This document shows positions 37,110 through 49,300 of a DNA stretch of 64,000 nt, one piece after another. The stretch's first letter is position 1, and each line of letters starts with the position of its first letter. Position numbers and translations under genes: made by a program. The stretch is taken from positions 10,915,764-10,979,763 of the forward strand of contig NC_066313.1 of NCBI RefSeq assembly GCF_022539315.1. The letters run 5' to 3'. A model generated the notes under the pieces. It did no database searches. It was not told where the DNA came from and worked only from the letters and a program-made list of their open reading frames with translations. The DNA comes from Serinus canaria (Eukaryota; Chordata; Aves; Passeriformes; Fringillidae).

Positions 37110-37178
37110 GACAAACTATACATAAAATTCCTTTACAATTCCAATAATGACCTATACATACGATTCCTTTATAGTTCC
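37110..37178. repeat. Imperfect tandem duplication, period about 38 bp
   Basis: Two related segments, 37110-37142 and 37149-37178, share the series ACTATACATA/CCTATACATA, then ATTCCTTTA, then A-TTCC, with small differences. This looks like an old local duplication. Confidence 0.75.
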
Positions 37179-40100
37179 TTCCATGGGTTCAGTCATGTCT
37201 TATGCCAGGCATAACTGTGTGTGTACTGTGGTTGTACTCATCTAATGTGGTTAAAAAATACTATTGCACCTCTTGAGGGTTAGCTAAGGAATCAGTCTGA
37301 GAAGGAGGAGCATACACAGTGTTTGTATCCCATTTCCATTCCATAGCAGCGCCAGGAATGAGAATGTAGGCAAAATGAACCATCACAGCACTGGGTGCTG
37401 CTCCCAGTGGCAGTGACTGGCGCTGGAATCAGTTCTGTAGGATCTATGATAAGTATTTGGCAGAAGTTTAGCTGGTAAAAGTGATTGCAGCTCAAGGGAC
37501 ATATACATTGGAGTACTACAGAGTACACTTTAAAGTACTAACAGCAGTCAAAGTTTAGCTACTGCAGGTATCCTATAGCCTGTAATGCTACATACTTTTC
37601 AGGTAAGAGTCTCCTTTTTCTCATTATTTTGCTGAGATGGGTTTATTAAATTAGATTGAGGAAGACTTTATAACTATATTTTTTTATATTCTAAAACAAA
37701 CCATAATTTTCCTGCTCACATCTTTAAAATTTTGAAGTGGCCAAATAGTTGTTGACTTTCTGGTTCTAAACCCAGTATTTTATTGGGATACCCAGTTAAG
37801 TCAATTTCTTCCATGATTCATTTCACTTGGCAACAGAAATGTAAGCTCTGGCCTCTGGCCCTAATGAAATCCTTCAAATGCAGTCTACATAGCAAGAGGT
37901 GAAGGGGGCAAGGCACAGTTTAATTTCCCAATAACACTTTATGGCAGGCTTTGTAAATGCACTTGCTTCTGGAGTTTTTTAACACCCCTCCCTCTGAAAC
38001 TAGTCAATTTGCAGCTGAGAAGTTGCTGTATTCAAATTGCTTACATGAGAGAGGTTGGAGGGCAGTGTGACACAGGACCTTCCTGCTGAATTGCTAATCC
38101 AAATTGGGCCTTAGTGAATCTTGGACAGAGTTGTCAACAGCCAGTGACCTATAGGAAATGAGTTGGGAGCTTCAGTCTGGCTCCCAAAGAGGTGTGCACA
38201 TCACAGGAGCAATGGGCTGGCACTAATTGGCACCCTGTGTAGCAGCCTCAGCACAGAGCCAAAGGTCTGCAGGGGAACTGAGACTGAAGTGCTCTCTTGG
38301 CCTCAAAGATGGTCCCTCTGGGGCAGAGTTTAGGGCACATTTGTAATGCCATATGTGGAATTTTGCTGTGCCTCTTGCAGTGCTAGACTGGAGCTGTGGC
38401 TTGGGAACTGAACTTCTCAGAGGGTTCGTAGGGTATTTCGAATGCCACAGGGCTTTTTAAACCCTGAAATCTCTTCAGCTTTCCTTCAGGTGTAAACATT
38501 AAGGGAGCATTCAGTAAGTATTAACCTGATAGTCTAAGGTGTCTGGTGACAACCAGTCCAGGATTTCACAGAAAAAGGGAAAGAGCAGGAGCATGTATGT
38601 TTTCAGGACAAAACTTTCTCATGTTAGTCCCCAACATGCAAAAGTAGTTTTACTCTGCTAATTTTTTTTACCTGTTGGCCTCAAAAAGGTTATAAATAAG
38701 TGCTGCTTAAACATCAAAAACATTTTTTTTCATGAATAGGATTGTGAATTTCTATTCATTATAAAAGCATAGTAACACATGGTCTTCCTACACTTGGAAT
38801 TGTTCCCAGACCGTAATAATTACTGAAGTTTATTATGGATATTATCTTCCCAATAGCCTTGCATTTAGGAAGGCTATTTCTTGTTTTGTTGTTCTGTTTG
38901 CACAGTTTTAGTCACTCAGTCAAGGTGGAAATAATGTCATGAAGCCATCACTCCAACATGAATAGGTTGAGTGAAGAAGCACTAAATTAAGAAATGAATT
39001 ATGTACCTAGTTAGTATTTTAAGCCAGATAGTCAGAGGTGATAAAATATGTTGTCTGAATTGGAAGTTGAGCAAATTTTTTCTTGAACATACAAATAAAT
39101 GAGGAGCAACAATGACAAATTTTTGACTGGATGTCTGGTAAGAAGAAAAAATAACTTTGGGTGATAGAGGTTAGTTTGTTTCACAAAACATTTAGTGTCT
39201 TCAGAGAGAAATTCTTCCATCCAATAATTGTCTGTACCCATAAAAATGGCAGGAAGGCTTGCATAAAGCATGTATACTTCCAGAAATCAGAGCATGCTAT
39301 TTTTCCTTTATAGTTTTGCATGATTGGAATCACCAATGACCTGCTGCAATTTTTCTCCCACTCTGTCAGATAACTAAATAATCAGGATTACAACTGAAAT
39401 AAGGGAGTTCTGAAACCTGTCATACAGCAGCCCCCTTTCACTACCTCCATGCTCACACACTGCATGATGTGAGTGTACATCCATCTGATGTAAATTGGAT
39501 CAGCAAAGAAAGTTAGGCAGAATTTGCCTCCCTGAGTTTGGGATCATCAGCTGTTCCAAAAGGTCAGGGAGTTTGGGGATAGACTCTACTCTCAAGAATG
39601 CTACAACACAATGCAAAAAGTCACTCTGAAATATGTTGTAGTCTTGTGTTTTAATGCTCTGCACTGAAGCACAGAGGTGCTCTAAGTGTGCAAAGGGTTG
39701 CCATTTGCAAATTCCCCACCTGTTGTTTCTGTTTCCGGAAACCGTATCCCTGGCTGCAGTCTGGATGTTGCCCCGGGTGGTGTCTGACTCTTAACCCAAA
39801 TCAAATAGTAATTGTTCAGACACTGTCTGGCTCTCATGCAGTGGACGGGAAAAGGCACAGCAGCTCTCTGGTTACCTCTTAGGAAGCCCAGGCAAGGATT
39901 TCCCTCAGGGAATCTTCAGCCTGTTGTGCTCACAGACTTTTGGTGTAAGGTTTCGGGTCACAATCCCCCTTGCCCTCCCTGCTGCAGTAGGGTCCAGCAC
40001 AGTAATGAGCAGACTGCAGGATGTGAAAGACTGGGACATAGGACTGAAACTTTGAAAGGACAAGTTTAAGTTTTCCTTTTTGCTTTTGCTGCCAGTACCT

Positions 40101-43100
40101 TGTTAATGTAAACCTAGCAGTGCCTAGACTGCAACACTGGAGTTGTAAATGGTTTGCCAGCAAGTGAGATGGTGTTGCTATTTCAGCTCTTGATGCCACT
40201 GAGGGGATGCAGTTATTGTGGGGTAGCTCAGATCACTGGCTGCTGAAACAGAACCCCAGCACACTCCTCTGAGACTGCCAGCAGAACTGCTGCAGGTCCC
40301 AGCTCTACCCTCCCCTCAACTCCTTCTCCAGCGACACTCCTGCAAGTTCTGATTGTGCCCTGCTCATGAGTTACCCCTGGACTCCCCCATCCCTTCAGTT
40401 CCTCAAGGCATGTGGCTGGATTCAGCCTGGCTTTCAGAATCAGGAACTTTCCTTCCAAGGAATTAAACCAAAACTGTGAAACACTGACGATTCTTGAGAA
40501 CTGTTGGCTCAACCCCAGTAATCCTGTCCACTTTGTGATTTTGCAAGAGGTGACAATCTCCATGCTTACAAAATCTGACAGCTTCTAGTTAAGGCCCAAA
40601 GAAAAGACTGAAAGTGGGGCAGAGGGCTTGAAGGTGTATGCACACAGCAACAAGCACTGCAGGCAGTATGGACTGCCCAGCTTGACTCAACTCCCTGCCT
40701 TTCAAGGGCAAAGACAAGGTCTAAGGTTTGTGCCTGAGACCCTCATTTATTTCATGCTGAGTTGAAACTATTAATTTGCCCTTTTAGCTTAAAGTTGCAC
40801 TCTTGCTGTCTTTGGACTCAATGGAAATAATGACTTTTATACTGTGGACCTGAGCAACGACTGTTGTCTTCCATGAAAGGGACAGAGAAGTAACTTCTCA
40901 TTAAAAACTTAAATAGTTTAGTGCTATGAGCACTAAATAAAAATTAAGTTTTTTCATTCAATGGATAATATCTAGAGTTATAAGTAGCATATTAACTAAT
41001 TATATATGCATTTTTGAAAAATACTTTTAATAGTAAAAACAGTTACAGGGAGAACTCAGGTGATGATGTACTGTATGGAAGAGAGAACCAGCCAGTGAGA
41101 AGGATCTCCAATACCAGTGATTGAGTTTTTACTCTCTTCAGGAACAGTTTGCAGTCTTATTTTTGAATGCTAGATAGTTTAATTGTTCTAGTTCACTTTC
41201 CTGGGTGACTAAACTAAGCAATATAGCTTTAAACTTTCAGATTTTTGTATGGACTCCATACCATCTCTCAAAATACATGTTAATCCTAGGGAGGACCAAA
41301 AGAATCTACTAACGTATGCACATTGCCAAAATGAATGATGTTGGGATTCCTGTGCTAATCTTTGCCTTTGATCACATGTATCAGAAAATTTATTTGCCAA
41401 AGCAGTGATGAAAAGATTTCTGATAATTCTGAAGTATCAGCTGCAAATAACCTAGACTTTTTGATTTTCAAGATAAATCAGGAAACGTGATTTTTTTCCT
41501 CCCTTTTAAATCTTTAGGAGTCTCCATAGAAAGCTTTATAGTGAAGCACTTCAGAGAGTAGCAGTAGCCATTTGTTTTCGGGCATTATTGCCTTATATGT
41601 GAAATTGTGTGACACTTTCTGTCGGTGTATGGATATCTGTCTGTTGTTACCTCTGAAAGTAAAGGCAGAAGGAGATGCCAATGTTTTTTCTTATGTTTTT
41701 TTCCTCGTTGGCTCTGTTTTTTTTTCCTTGTTCAACCTAAAAGTTCACTGCTCACAATATTTTTGTGCTCACAGAAATTAACATGAAAGCATAGTAATGA
41801 CACATGGTTGTGTCTGACTTGAGGTGCATATCCAGCATGTAACTTGGTCTATTTTTTCTACATTTTACACAAAAGATATTTTTTTACATTTTACACATTA
41901 AATTGCACTGTTTTGTGCTTTGGTTATTGCTGATTTTGCTGTGATGGTTTCCCTACTTGCTTTTTTGCTTTATGAAATCTTCCTGGTTTTTGCACTGTTC
42001 ATTCACTTTATATTTTCATATGTATTTATGGTTGTGTATTTTAACTGATTTATGTTGGATTTTTCAATACTGTGGAACATACCTTTCCATTTTTACATTA
42101 ATGGAGGTTTTGGTGTTATTTTGCAGAAATCACTGAAACTTGATCTTTGAGTCTGTGTTAGATCCTTACTGAGGAAGGTGGGTTTTTTTAGTTTTGGTCA
42201 TTGCAAGTTTGGATTTTTAAGGAAAACACAGCCTATTTTTTTGTTAAACACCTTGTTTATACTGAATAGCTTTTTCTTGTTTCAGGACTTTTTGACGTAT
42301 ACAGCTATACATGACAACAAAACTGAAAGGCTTTTACTGGTTATTGCATAAAACCTGTTTGATAACAAGGTCTATATTATATTCTCTAGATGGAGATTTT
42401 CAGATCAGAAACTGGGGTGCAGAAAGATTAAGTTGTTTCATTGAATATGAAGGAGACCGGGGTAGAGTTCTGCACAAATTATGAGTGTGTTTCTTACAAG
42501 TGTTGATCATCATGGGCTCATCTACTAGGGTATGAAACATAATTATAAAGGGTAAAGTCCAAGTTCTCATTATCCTGGGGAGAAATTACAGTAATAGCTG
42601 TCATGGCTGTATTGTTTCTTTTCTTAGGGTATTCTGTCTCTGCCCTGCTGTGATCAGTGGCATTCAGGAATGCAATAAAGACTTGAACTATACCCACCAA
42701 CAGTCCCATCCCTATCTCCAGAGCACCTGCAGGCAGAATGGACAGATGAGGAAGGTCCTTGCCTGCCCACACAGCTTCCAAGCAGCCCCTGCACCTTATC
42801 TCTTTGATAAGGGGGCTGTGGAGGCAGTTTCCAGGATGCCAAAGTGCTGCCAGGAAGGGGCAGGGTCACCTCAGGAGGTGGGACAGTGGGAGCAGTTTCC
42901 ATAGGTGCCGCAAGGTACACGGGAAGAGAAAGGCAAGCGCTCCCAGCTGGGGCATGTTAACCTTGCTCTAGCCTTGAGGGGAGGAGGACAAAGGCACAGG
43001 AGGACAAGGACAGCCCTGCTGCACATCTGAAGCCCAGCAATGGCTTCAGTTATTTCTCAGTTCTTGCAATTTGGGATGATGTCTCCAAGCTGGAAAACTG

Positions 43101-46100
43101 ATTTGCCCGTTACTGAGCGCGGATCACCTTTGGATTGCAAATCTGAGTTTCTATTGTCCCAGACTGCTCCCATTGCCAAGCTGTGTGGAGAAGGTGTGCT
43201 TTTGCATGCACAGGAGCACCACAGTAATGAAAACCTTTAAAAAAAGTCAGTAGCAACTAAAATTATTTAAACTCAATCAGCACTCTATTAGTAAGGTTTC
43301 TTATTATTCTGTACTAGTGTGCTTGATAGATATCAGGTGGGTAAAATATATCTGCTTGTGGTGTCTTTGTCCCCTTTTTAGTTTTTTCGTTTAGCTCATG
43401 ATTTTATTTAATGGAAGAGACACTTCTCACATATTGGCTTGACAATTTACAAGCATTTGTTTGTGCTGAATTAAGCACATTTTTAAACTTTGTGTGTTGC
43501 TGCTGACAGTTTGGGGATTGATTTTTATCCCTAGAGAGATGCCTTTTTGTCTTTAAGGCAAATTGAAGTTGACTGCTGGAGCATTCCCTGGTAAGAGAGA
43601 GAATCTACTTTAGGGATATTTTTCTACTGAGAATTCATTTTTAACTCAGAAGCTTCAGCAAGGTCATGTTTTTCATGACACTTTAAAAAAAGTAAAAAAG
43701 TTCACAGACAAAGAAGTAGCATCAACTTCAGAGAAAATAAATCGGAGCAAGTATTACCAGGCTTTTTCCCATTGTAGTTCTCTGTCAGGGAGGTGTGCCT
43801 GAATATACAGATAAAAATTCCAGACTTTTCTTTTGAAAACACATTTTAAATGCTGGTGTGAGCAATGGCAGGAAAGGATTTTACCCATCTGTGTATTTTC
43901 ATGTATGTTGTGAGATTAAATTTTAAAACTTCTGTAGCATTTTTAGGACATTCAGATTTTTTCAAGAACAGATTCATTGCTTGTCCACATTGGCAACGTG
44001 GGATGGGGTTTGCAGACATTAAAAGATTGATGTAATGAGATATGTGTGAGGATGCAGGATCTCCACCAGACAGGTGCTTTAGGATGTCTTCATTCATGTC
44101 AGGTAGAGCTAACTACCTGCTTCTTTTGTAGACAATAGGGTCTGTGGCTGGATGTGCTGGGCTAGACTTACACCCTAAATTTGCTCAACCTTATCCCCCC
44201 ACCTCCATTCAGCTGCCACCAGCCAGTCAGTTTTTGTACACAAAAATTGTTGATATATTGATGGGGATGCTTGGAATTTGTCTATGTATCTTTGCCTTCA
44301 AGGTCTTTTTTGGCACTACTTTGTTTTCTGGGTCTATTTTTTTACAAATATAAATGCAGCTAAAATAAGACACAGACACAGCAGTGTCTGTGCCTAGTCT
44401 GGTTCTATGGTCCAAATAAATAGCACTTCTCACCTGAACAACAAAGCTGAATCAAACAATCCTGGCTGGAAGACAGGTCTAGTGAGGGGTTTTGTGGTGT
44501 TACCTGGCAGGTTACTGGTGAGGTGATGGACAGACCCCATTAAAGTCTCATTTAATGCTTGTCTCTGGAATGACTGCACTATCTTTAATCTCTGTCTTTG
44601 TATTCACTCGTACTTCCAAGATCCAAGTGACTTAAAAAATAAGTTATCTTAGTCCTTCAATAAAGTACCAAATAAAAAAATCACACTCATTTTCATTTCT
44701 AGGAAATCAAATCAGCTGAAGGAAGTTTTTTACCACAGTGCATCTAAACAAGTTGTAAAAACCAGTTTCTTCAGGCAGCTTTTACTCTGCTGGTTGTAAA
44801 ATCTTCTTAAAGAAGCTGTGCACCTGTGTTGTCTTCCTTTAAACCTTCTTTGGGATATTCTCACTGGATTTTTCACACATTTGAGTCCTAAATGTTTGAG
44901 TTGCCTCAGTACATTTTTGAAAGCCTGGCTATCAACTACCAGAATTTTAATTTGTCTCTTTGATTCCCCCCCCCCCCCTCAGATTCCTCCTGCAATATTT
45001 CTGACATTTGCTCTTAGTAGTGACTGGACCAAGATGTTTTGCAAAATCCAAGAAACGAAACTTATAATATTCTTTGCACTCTAAAGAAAACCTGTACCTT
45101 CAAAAAAGTGCCTTGCATCCACAGCAGAAAGCATTTGGCTGGTGCTTAGAATGGGGTAGGTCAGGGGTGAGAGGAAGCAGGTACTGATGTTTTTGGTTGC
45201 AGCTGGTGAGAAACATCCCAGAGCTACCCCTCTACAGCAAGAATTCACATTTTCTGCCATGTTCTCACTTCCAGCATTTTTCACCTTGGGGTTCAGATCC
45301 TTTTTGAAATTGTTATCTTTAATTTAGAATATAGCATTTATTAATAGCAGGAATTTCCAAGTAATTATTTTGTCCTTCTTTCTCCTCCTATTTTTTATTG
45401 GAGCTAGATGTTGTTTTTTGTGAACTGTACCTTTTGTACATGAATCAATCTTGTTTCTCTTTATTCCTTCAGCCTGAAGACTTCTGGTGTTTAGAATTAA
45501 CTTTTTTCTCAGTCCTTTTCCATTTTGTGCATGATTATGCACCTAATTAGAGGTAATTGTTTCCTTGCTCCTACAGCATCAGCCAAGCAAGCCGACATCA
45601 GCTGCCTCTGAGGGTTACTAGGAACCTCCACCCTAGAAAAAGTGCAGCAAGGACTTTGGTAATTTAGTATTTCTCTCTGGCATGTTCATTATTCTGTACC
45701 TGTAACCAACATGCCTTAGATGGGTTTCACCTGCTACAATAAGCTGTGGGAAATCATGGAAACCTGGGTATTCTGAGCCAAGGAATGGCAGCATGAATGG
45801 TATATTGCTGTCACAAAGGTTGTTGATCAAGATTCTTTTTTTAATCAAAGCTTTAACATTTATTAGCTTTATGTCAGGTTCTCTCTTGGGTTTTATTAGT
45901 AATTTAGAATAAATGCATAATTTTACGGATTTTACTGCAACTTTTTCAAACTTCCGAATTCCAGGATTGATTTCTTATTGGTTATCTGGGGCTCAGAAAA
46001 GGTATTTAACTGAGTCTGATCATGGCAAAATGCAAATTGTCATTAATTAATCTTGCAATTGTGTAGCAGAAATGAGACTAATTTCCAGGAGTTGGGAGTA

Positions 46101-46330
46101 GGAGAAGACCTTTAAGTAGCAGTGCATAGCAGATGAGATGCAGAGCTTGCATTATCACCAGGACCTGCATGGCTAATTCAGCAGCCTCGGTGCAGGGGAA
46201 AATGTACCCTGGGATGTCAGGTGTTAAGGGGAAGAATGGGCCTCTCACGTTCTTTGCACTTACAAGCTGGCTGTAACCTTTTGACTCTCTCTCTCTTTCT
46301 CTTCTTGAGTTTTGTTTCCTGAAAGGAAAA
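37179..46330. other. Non-coding stretch, no gene recognised
   Basis: About 9 kb with no recognised transposon or exon. It includes a C13 run at 44966-44978, a duplicated TACATTTTACACA word at 41859-41871 and 41885-41897, and GC-richer unique patches at about 37840-38460, 40230-40560 and 42690-43030. Frames in those patches (up to 111 codons) resemble no known protein. The 37.8-38.5 kb patch has the balanced texture of a conserved non-coding element, but conservation cannot be judged here. Confidence 0.55.
44966..44978. repeat. C13 homopolymer
   Basis: Thirteen consecutive C within a T-rich context. Confidence 0.95.
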
Positions 46331-46352
46331 GGGGGTGGGGGAACGCAGGGGA
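46331..46352 (+). repeat. G-run cluster
   Basis: Runs of five, five and four G at 46331-46335, 46337-46341 and about 46348-46351. Three runs of at least three G fall short of the four needed for a standard intramolecular quadruplex. Confidence 0.7.
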
Positions 46353-49300
46353 AGAAAGCTTAAAGAGTGAAGGATCTGTTTCAAAGTACTGTAGTGTATT
46401 TGCAAGCTTTTTTTTTTTTTAATGGAATGAGTTTTATTTTATTTCTTAAAGGAGCAGTTGCTTTTAATCTAGAGTGTTTAGGGCTTGATTTAAGATATGA
46501 ATGTCTGCTGAATACCACTATCAACACTATAAACTTTACACATGTGATTCTGCCACAAGTGTTTTGTGCATAGTTTGTGTATCTTCCTAACTAAAATGAA
46601 TTTAATCACATTTAAGAACATAACAGAGGAGTAGAGCTACTTCTGTGAATTAATGTTGCTTTTCCTATTGACCAGTGCAGGAAATAAGCTCCCAAATAAC
46701 AAGATATCCCTTTTACTCTCAAAGGATCCCTTAATGTAGCATGATCATATATTGATCACATTGAACTTGGCTGTAAGCCAGGTCTGAAGATCTCCACATG
46801 CAAAGAAAAACTTGTAAAACTCTTGCACATTTAATCTCCTTGGTGAGTGAGTTAGTGTGAAAATACCTTGATGCAAGGAGTTGAGCATTTGCTTAGTCTA
46901 CAAGAACATGTGATAAATAATGGGAATAAAAAGGTGACTAGTTAAGGTAGATCCCTCCAAGTTCAATTGCTTTTGAGAAAAAAGAGCAGAATGTGGAAAA
47001 ATATATGAAAACTTCTATTCTCCTTTTCTGAAATAGTCTGTTCTGGGCTGATCCTTATTAGAATGTAAATGTGGAAACACTAAATGTGGTGGTTACTTCC
47101 ATTAATTAAAAGGAATCTTGCTCATAGCACCCCACCCTGAGAATGCTAAAGGAGTTTTGTATATTCCTGGTTTCCATATTTAGTATGAGCATCTCGTTCA
47201 AACTTTGTATCTTTCTTTGTTAGAGATAATTTTGAAATGGCTCACATTGCCTTTGCGTGGCTGAAATGTGGCAGCAATGGAGTGGAGCCAATGGAGTGGT
47301 AATTTTGCAGCCAGCAATCAGGAAAAGGAAGAGTCCTTAGCCAGGGGACTCAACAGTGCCAGGAGGAGCCATTATTCTATTCTTATTGCTGGTGTGGAAG
47401 CATTGTTTTAAATTAGATCAAAAACATCCTTTACATTTCTTTGTTATTTGAGTTGTAAATTTTCCTTCTTGATTTTTCCAAAGGAAAGGTGTGAGCGTAT
47501 ATGAAGTGGGCTGCTTGGAATGCATCTTGCTTTGGAAATTGTGGCTTAAAGGGAAACCTGGAATCAATGGTAATTCCTCTGCTTCAGCCTGGAAGTTCAC
47601 AGAGACTGGACAAAGATGGAGTGAGTTCTTCTTTTCTTAACACTTGCTGAGAGCAGCACTCTAGACAACCTGTGTCTTCACAGTCATAGCCCTCCCATTT
47701 TTTTCTACTATTAGGGAGTCCAACCTTTTGAGTTTTAAGCACCCAACCCTGTAAGTTTTCCAGGAACTTTACACTTAGAGGGCTAAAGGGGAAAGAACAA
47801 AGCCTATATTGTTATTCATGTATATGGACTTGTTTTTATCTCCTGGAGATTGCACAGATTTCAGAGGATTTGGTGTAGTTTCTTCTTTTCAGTTACTGAG
47901 AAATCCAGGGTCAGTAAATATTTTATATTCAACCCTGATTTAATTCCACTGTATAGAGCATGTGTTGGGAACCAGTATTGAAAGGATTTGCGTAATGAAG
48001 ATTATTATCATGGTCCAATTTTTTGTTGATAGACTTTGGGGAGGTGAAGGCTTTACAACAGCAAGACAAGGGCAATTTGACATAAATACAGAAATTGAAG
48101 CAATGTCCCAAATAATTTGGGCCATTTGAAACACGAATGGGAACAGAGCTCAAATAACCTAAATTCCAGTCCAGCGTCTTAATCCTGAACCCATTTTTTT
48201 CTTTTCAAAATTAAAGTTTTCATGATTATTATTTCTACTGCCAGGGCTTTCCAAGGATATAAATGTGACCTAATTTATTAAATGCTGTCTTACGTGCAAG
48301 GCAGAAGTAAAATCCTTACCCCAGGGCACTTACTCAGTGGCCCTGATCCTGCTATCTGATCTCTTGAATGAATGTCTGAACTAGCACAAGCCCTGCTGCC
48401 TGTTCTGAGAGTTTGGCTGGGGCTTTAACAGGGAAGGGACATGAAAATTGCAGGTTGTCTGCAACACCCTCAATCAACTTCACTACACGACCACTACTTC
48501 CCTACATGGTTGTGGGTTTCCCTAAGACTTCTATGAGGTTTTGGGTAGCTGTTTCTCCATTACCTGCCTTCAGTAGATGGTGAAGTTTGGGCTAAAATGT
48601 TTTTTTTTATTTTACTGTGTATAAGCCTTGATCTGTGGCACTACTTAAAGATGCTTTGCAATGCACCTGGAGATTAAAGTGCATCGGCCCTGCAGTGCAT
48701 TGATCTTGCCTGGCCCAGAAAGGGGTTGTCATAGATCTGCTTTTCAAATCAGGACTCCCTCATGGGTTTTTCCAAGGCATCATCTCCATGTCATTGGGTT
48801 GGCAGGATATGAAGCTGAGGGTCTTTTTGAAGTTTTCCTTCTCACCAAGGGGTGTAACCTTGTTGTGTGGGAAGCGTGGCAAGTTACACCCTCTCCTCCC
48901 TCTGTGTTCAGGGCAGGATAACTTCATGCAGTGTTCAAATATTCTTTTCTATACTTTTCTAAAAGTAAATTGTTCAATTTGTTATGTTGGGGTATTGAAG
49001 AGAATCTGAATGCTGAGAACTAGCTTCTTGCAAAGGACTGAAATACAGGGGATGAACTTCATTAATTAATTAAATAGTCCTATAAACATCTATGCCTTTG
49101 CAGCTGCACTCAATAGCCTTATTAAAAAAAAAACATGGTCACGTGCTTCATCAAATATCACTCAGGCCAGTATTATTTTGTTTTTACATAATCATAAAAC
49201 AAATACCACTTTACAGTCTGCTTCTGCATCTACATTTTTTTCTCTTTTTTTTTTAGTTTAAAAAAGATTTCGTTTCCTGCATTAAATAATTTGTTATTGG

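Noticed and set aside
38763..41808. Similar words AAAGCATAGTAA...CACATGG at 38763 and near 41786
   Set aside because: The similarity covers about 20 bases with an offset and does not extend. Treated as coincidence rather than a repeat family.
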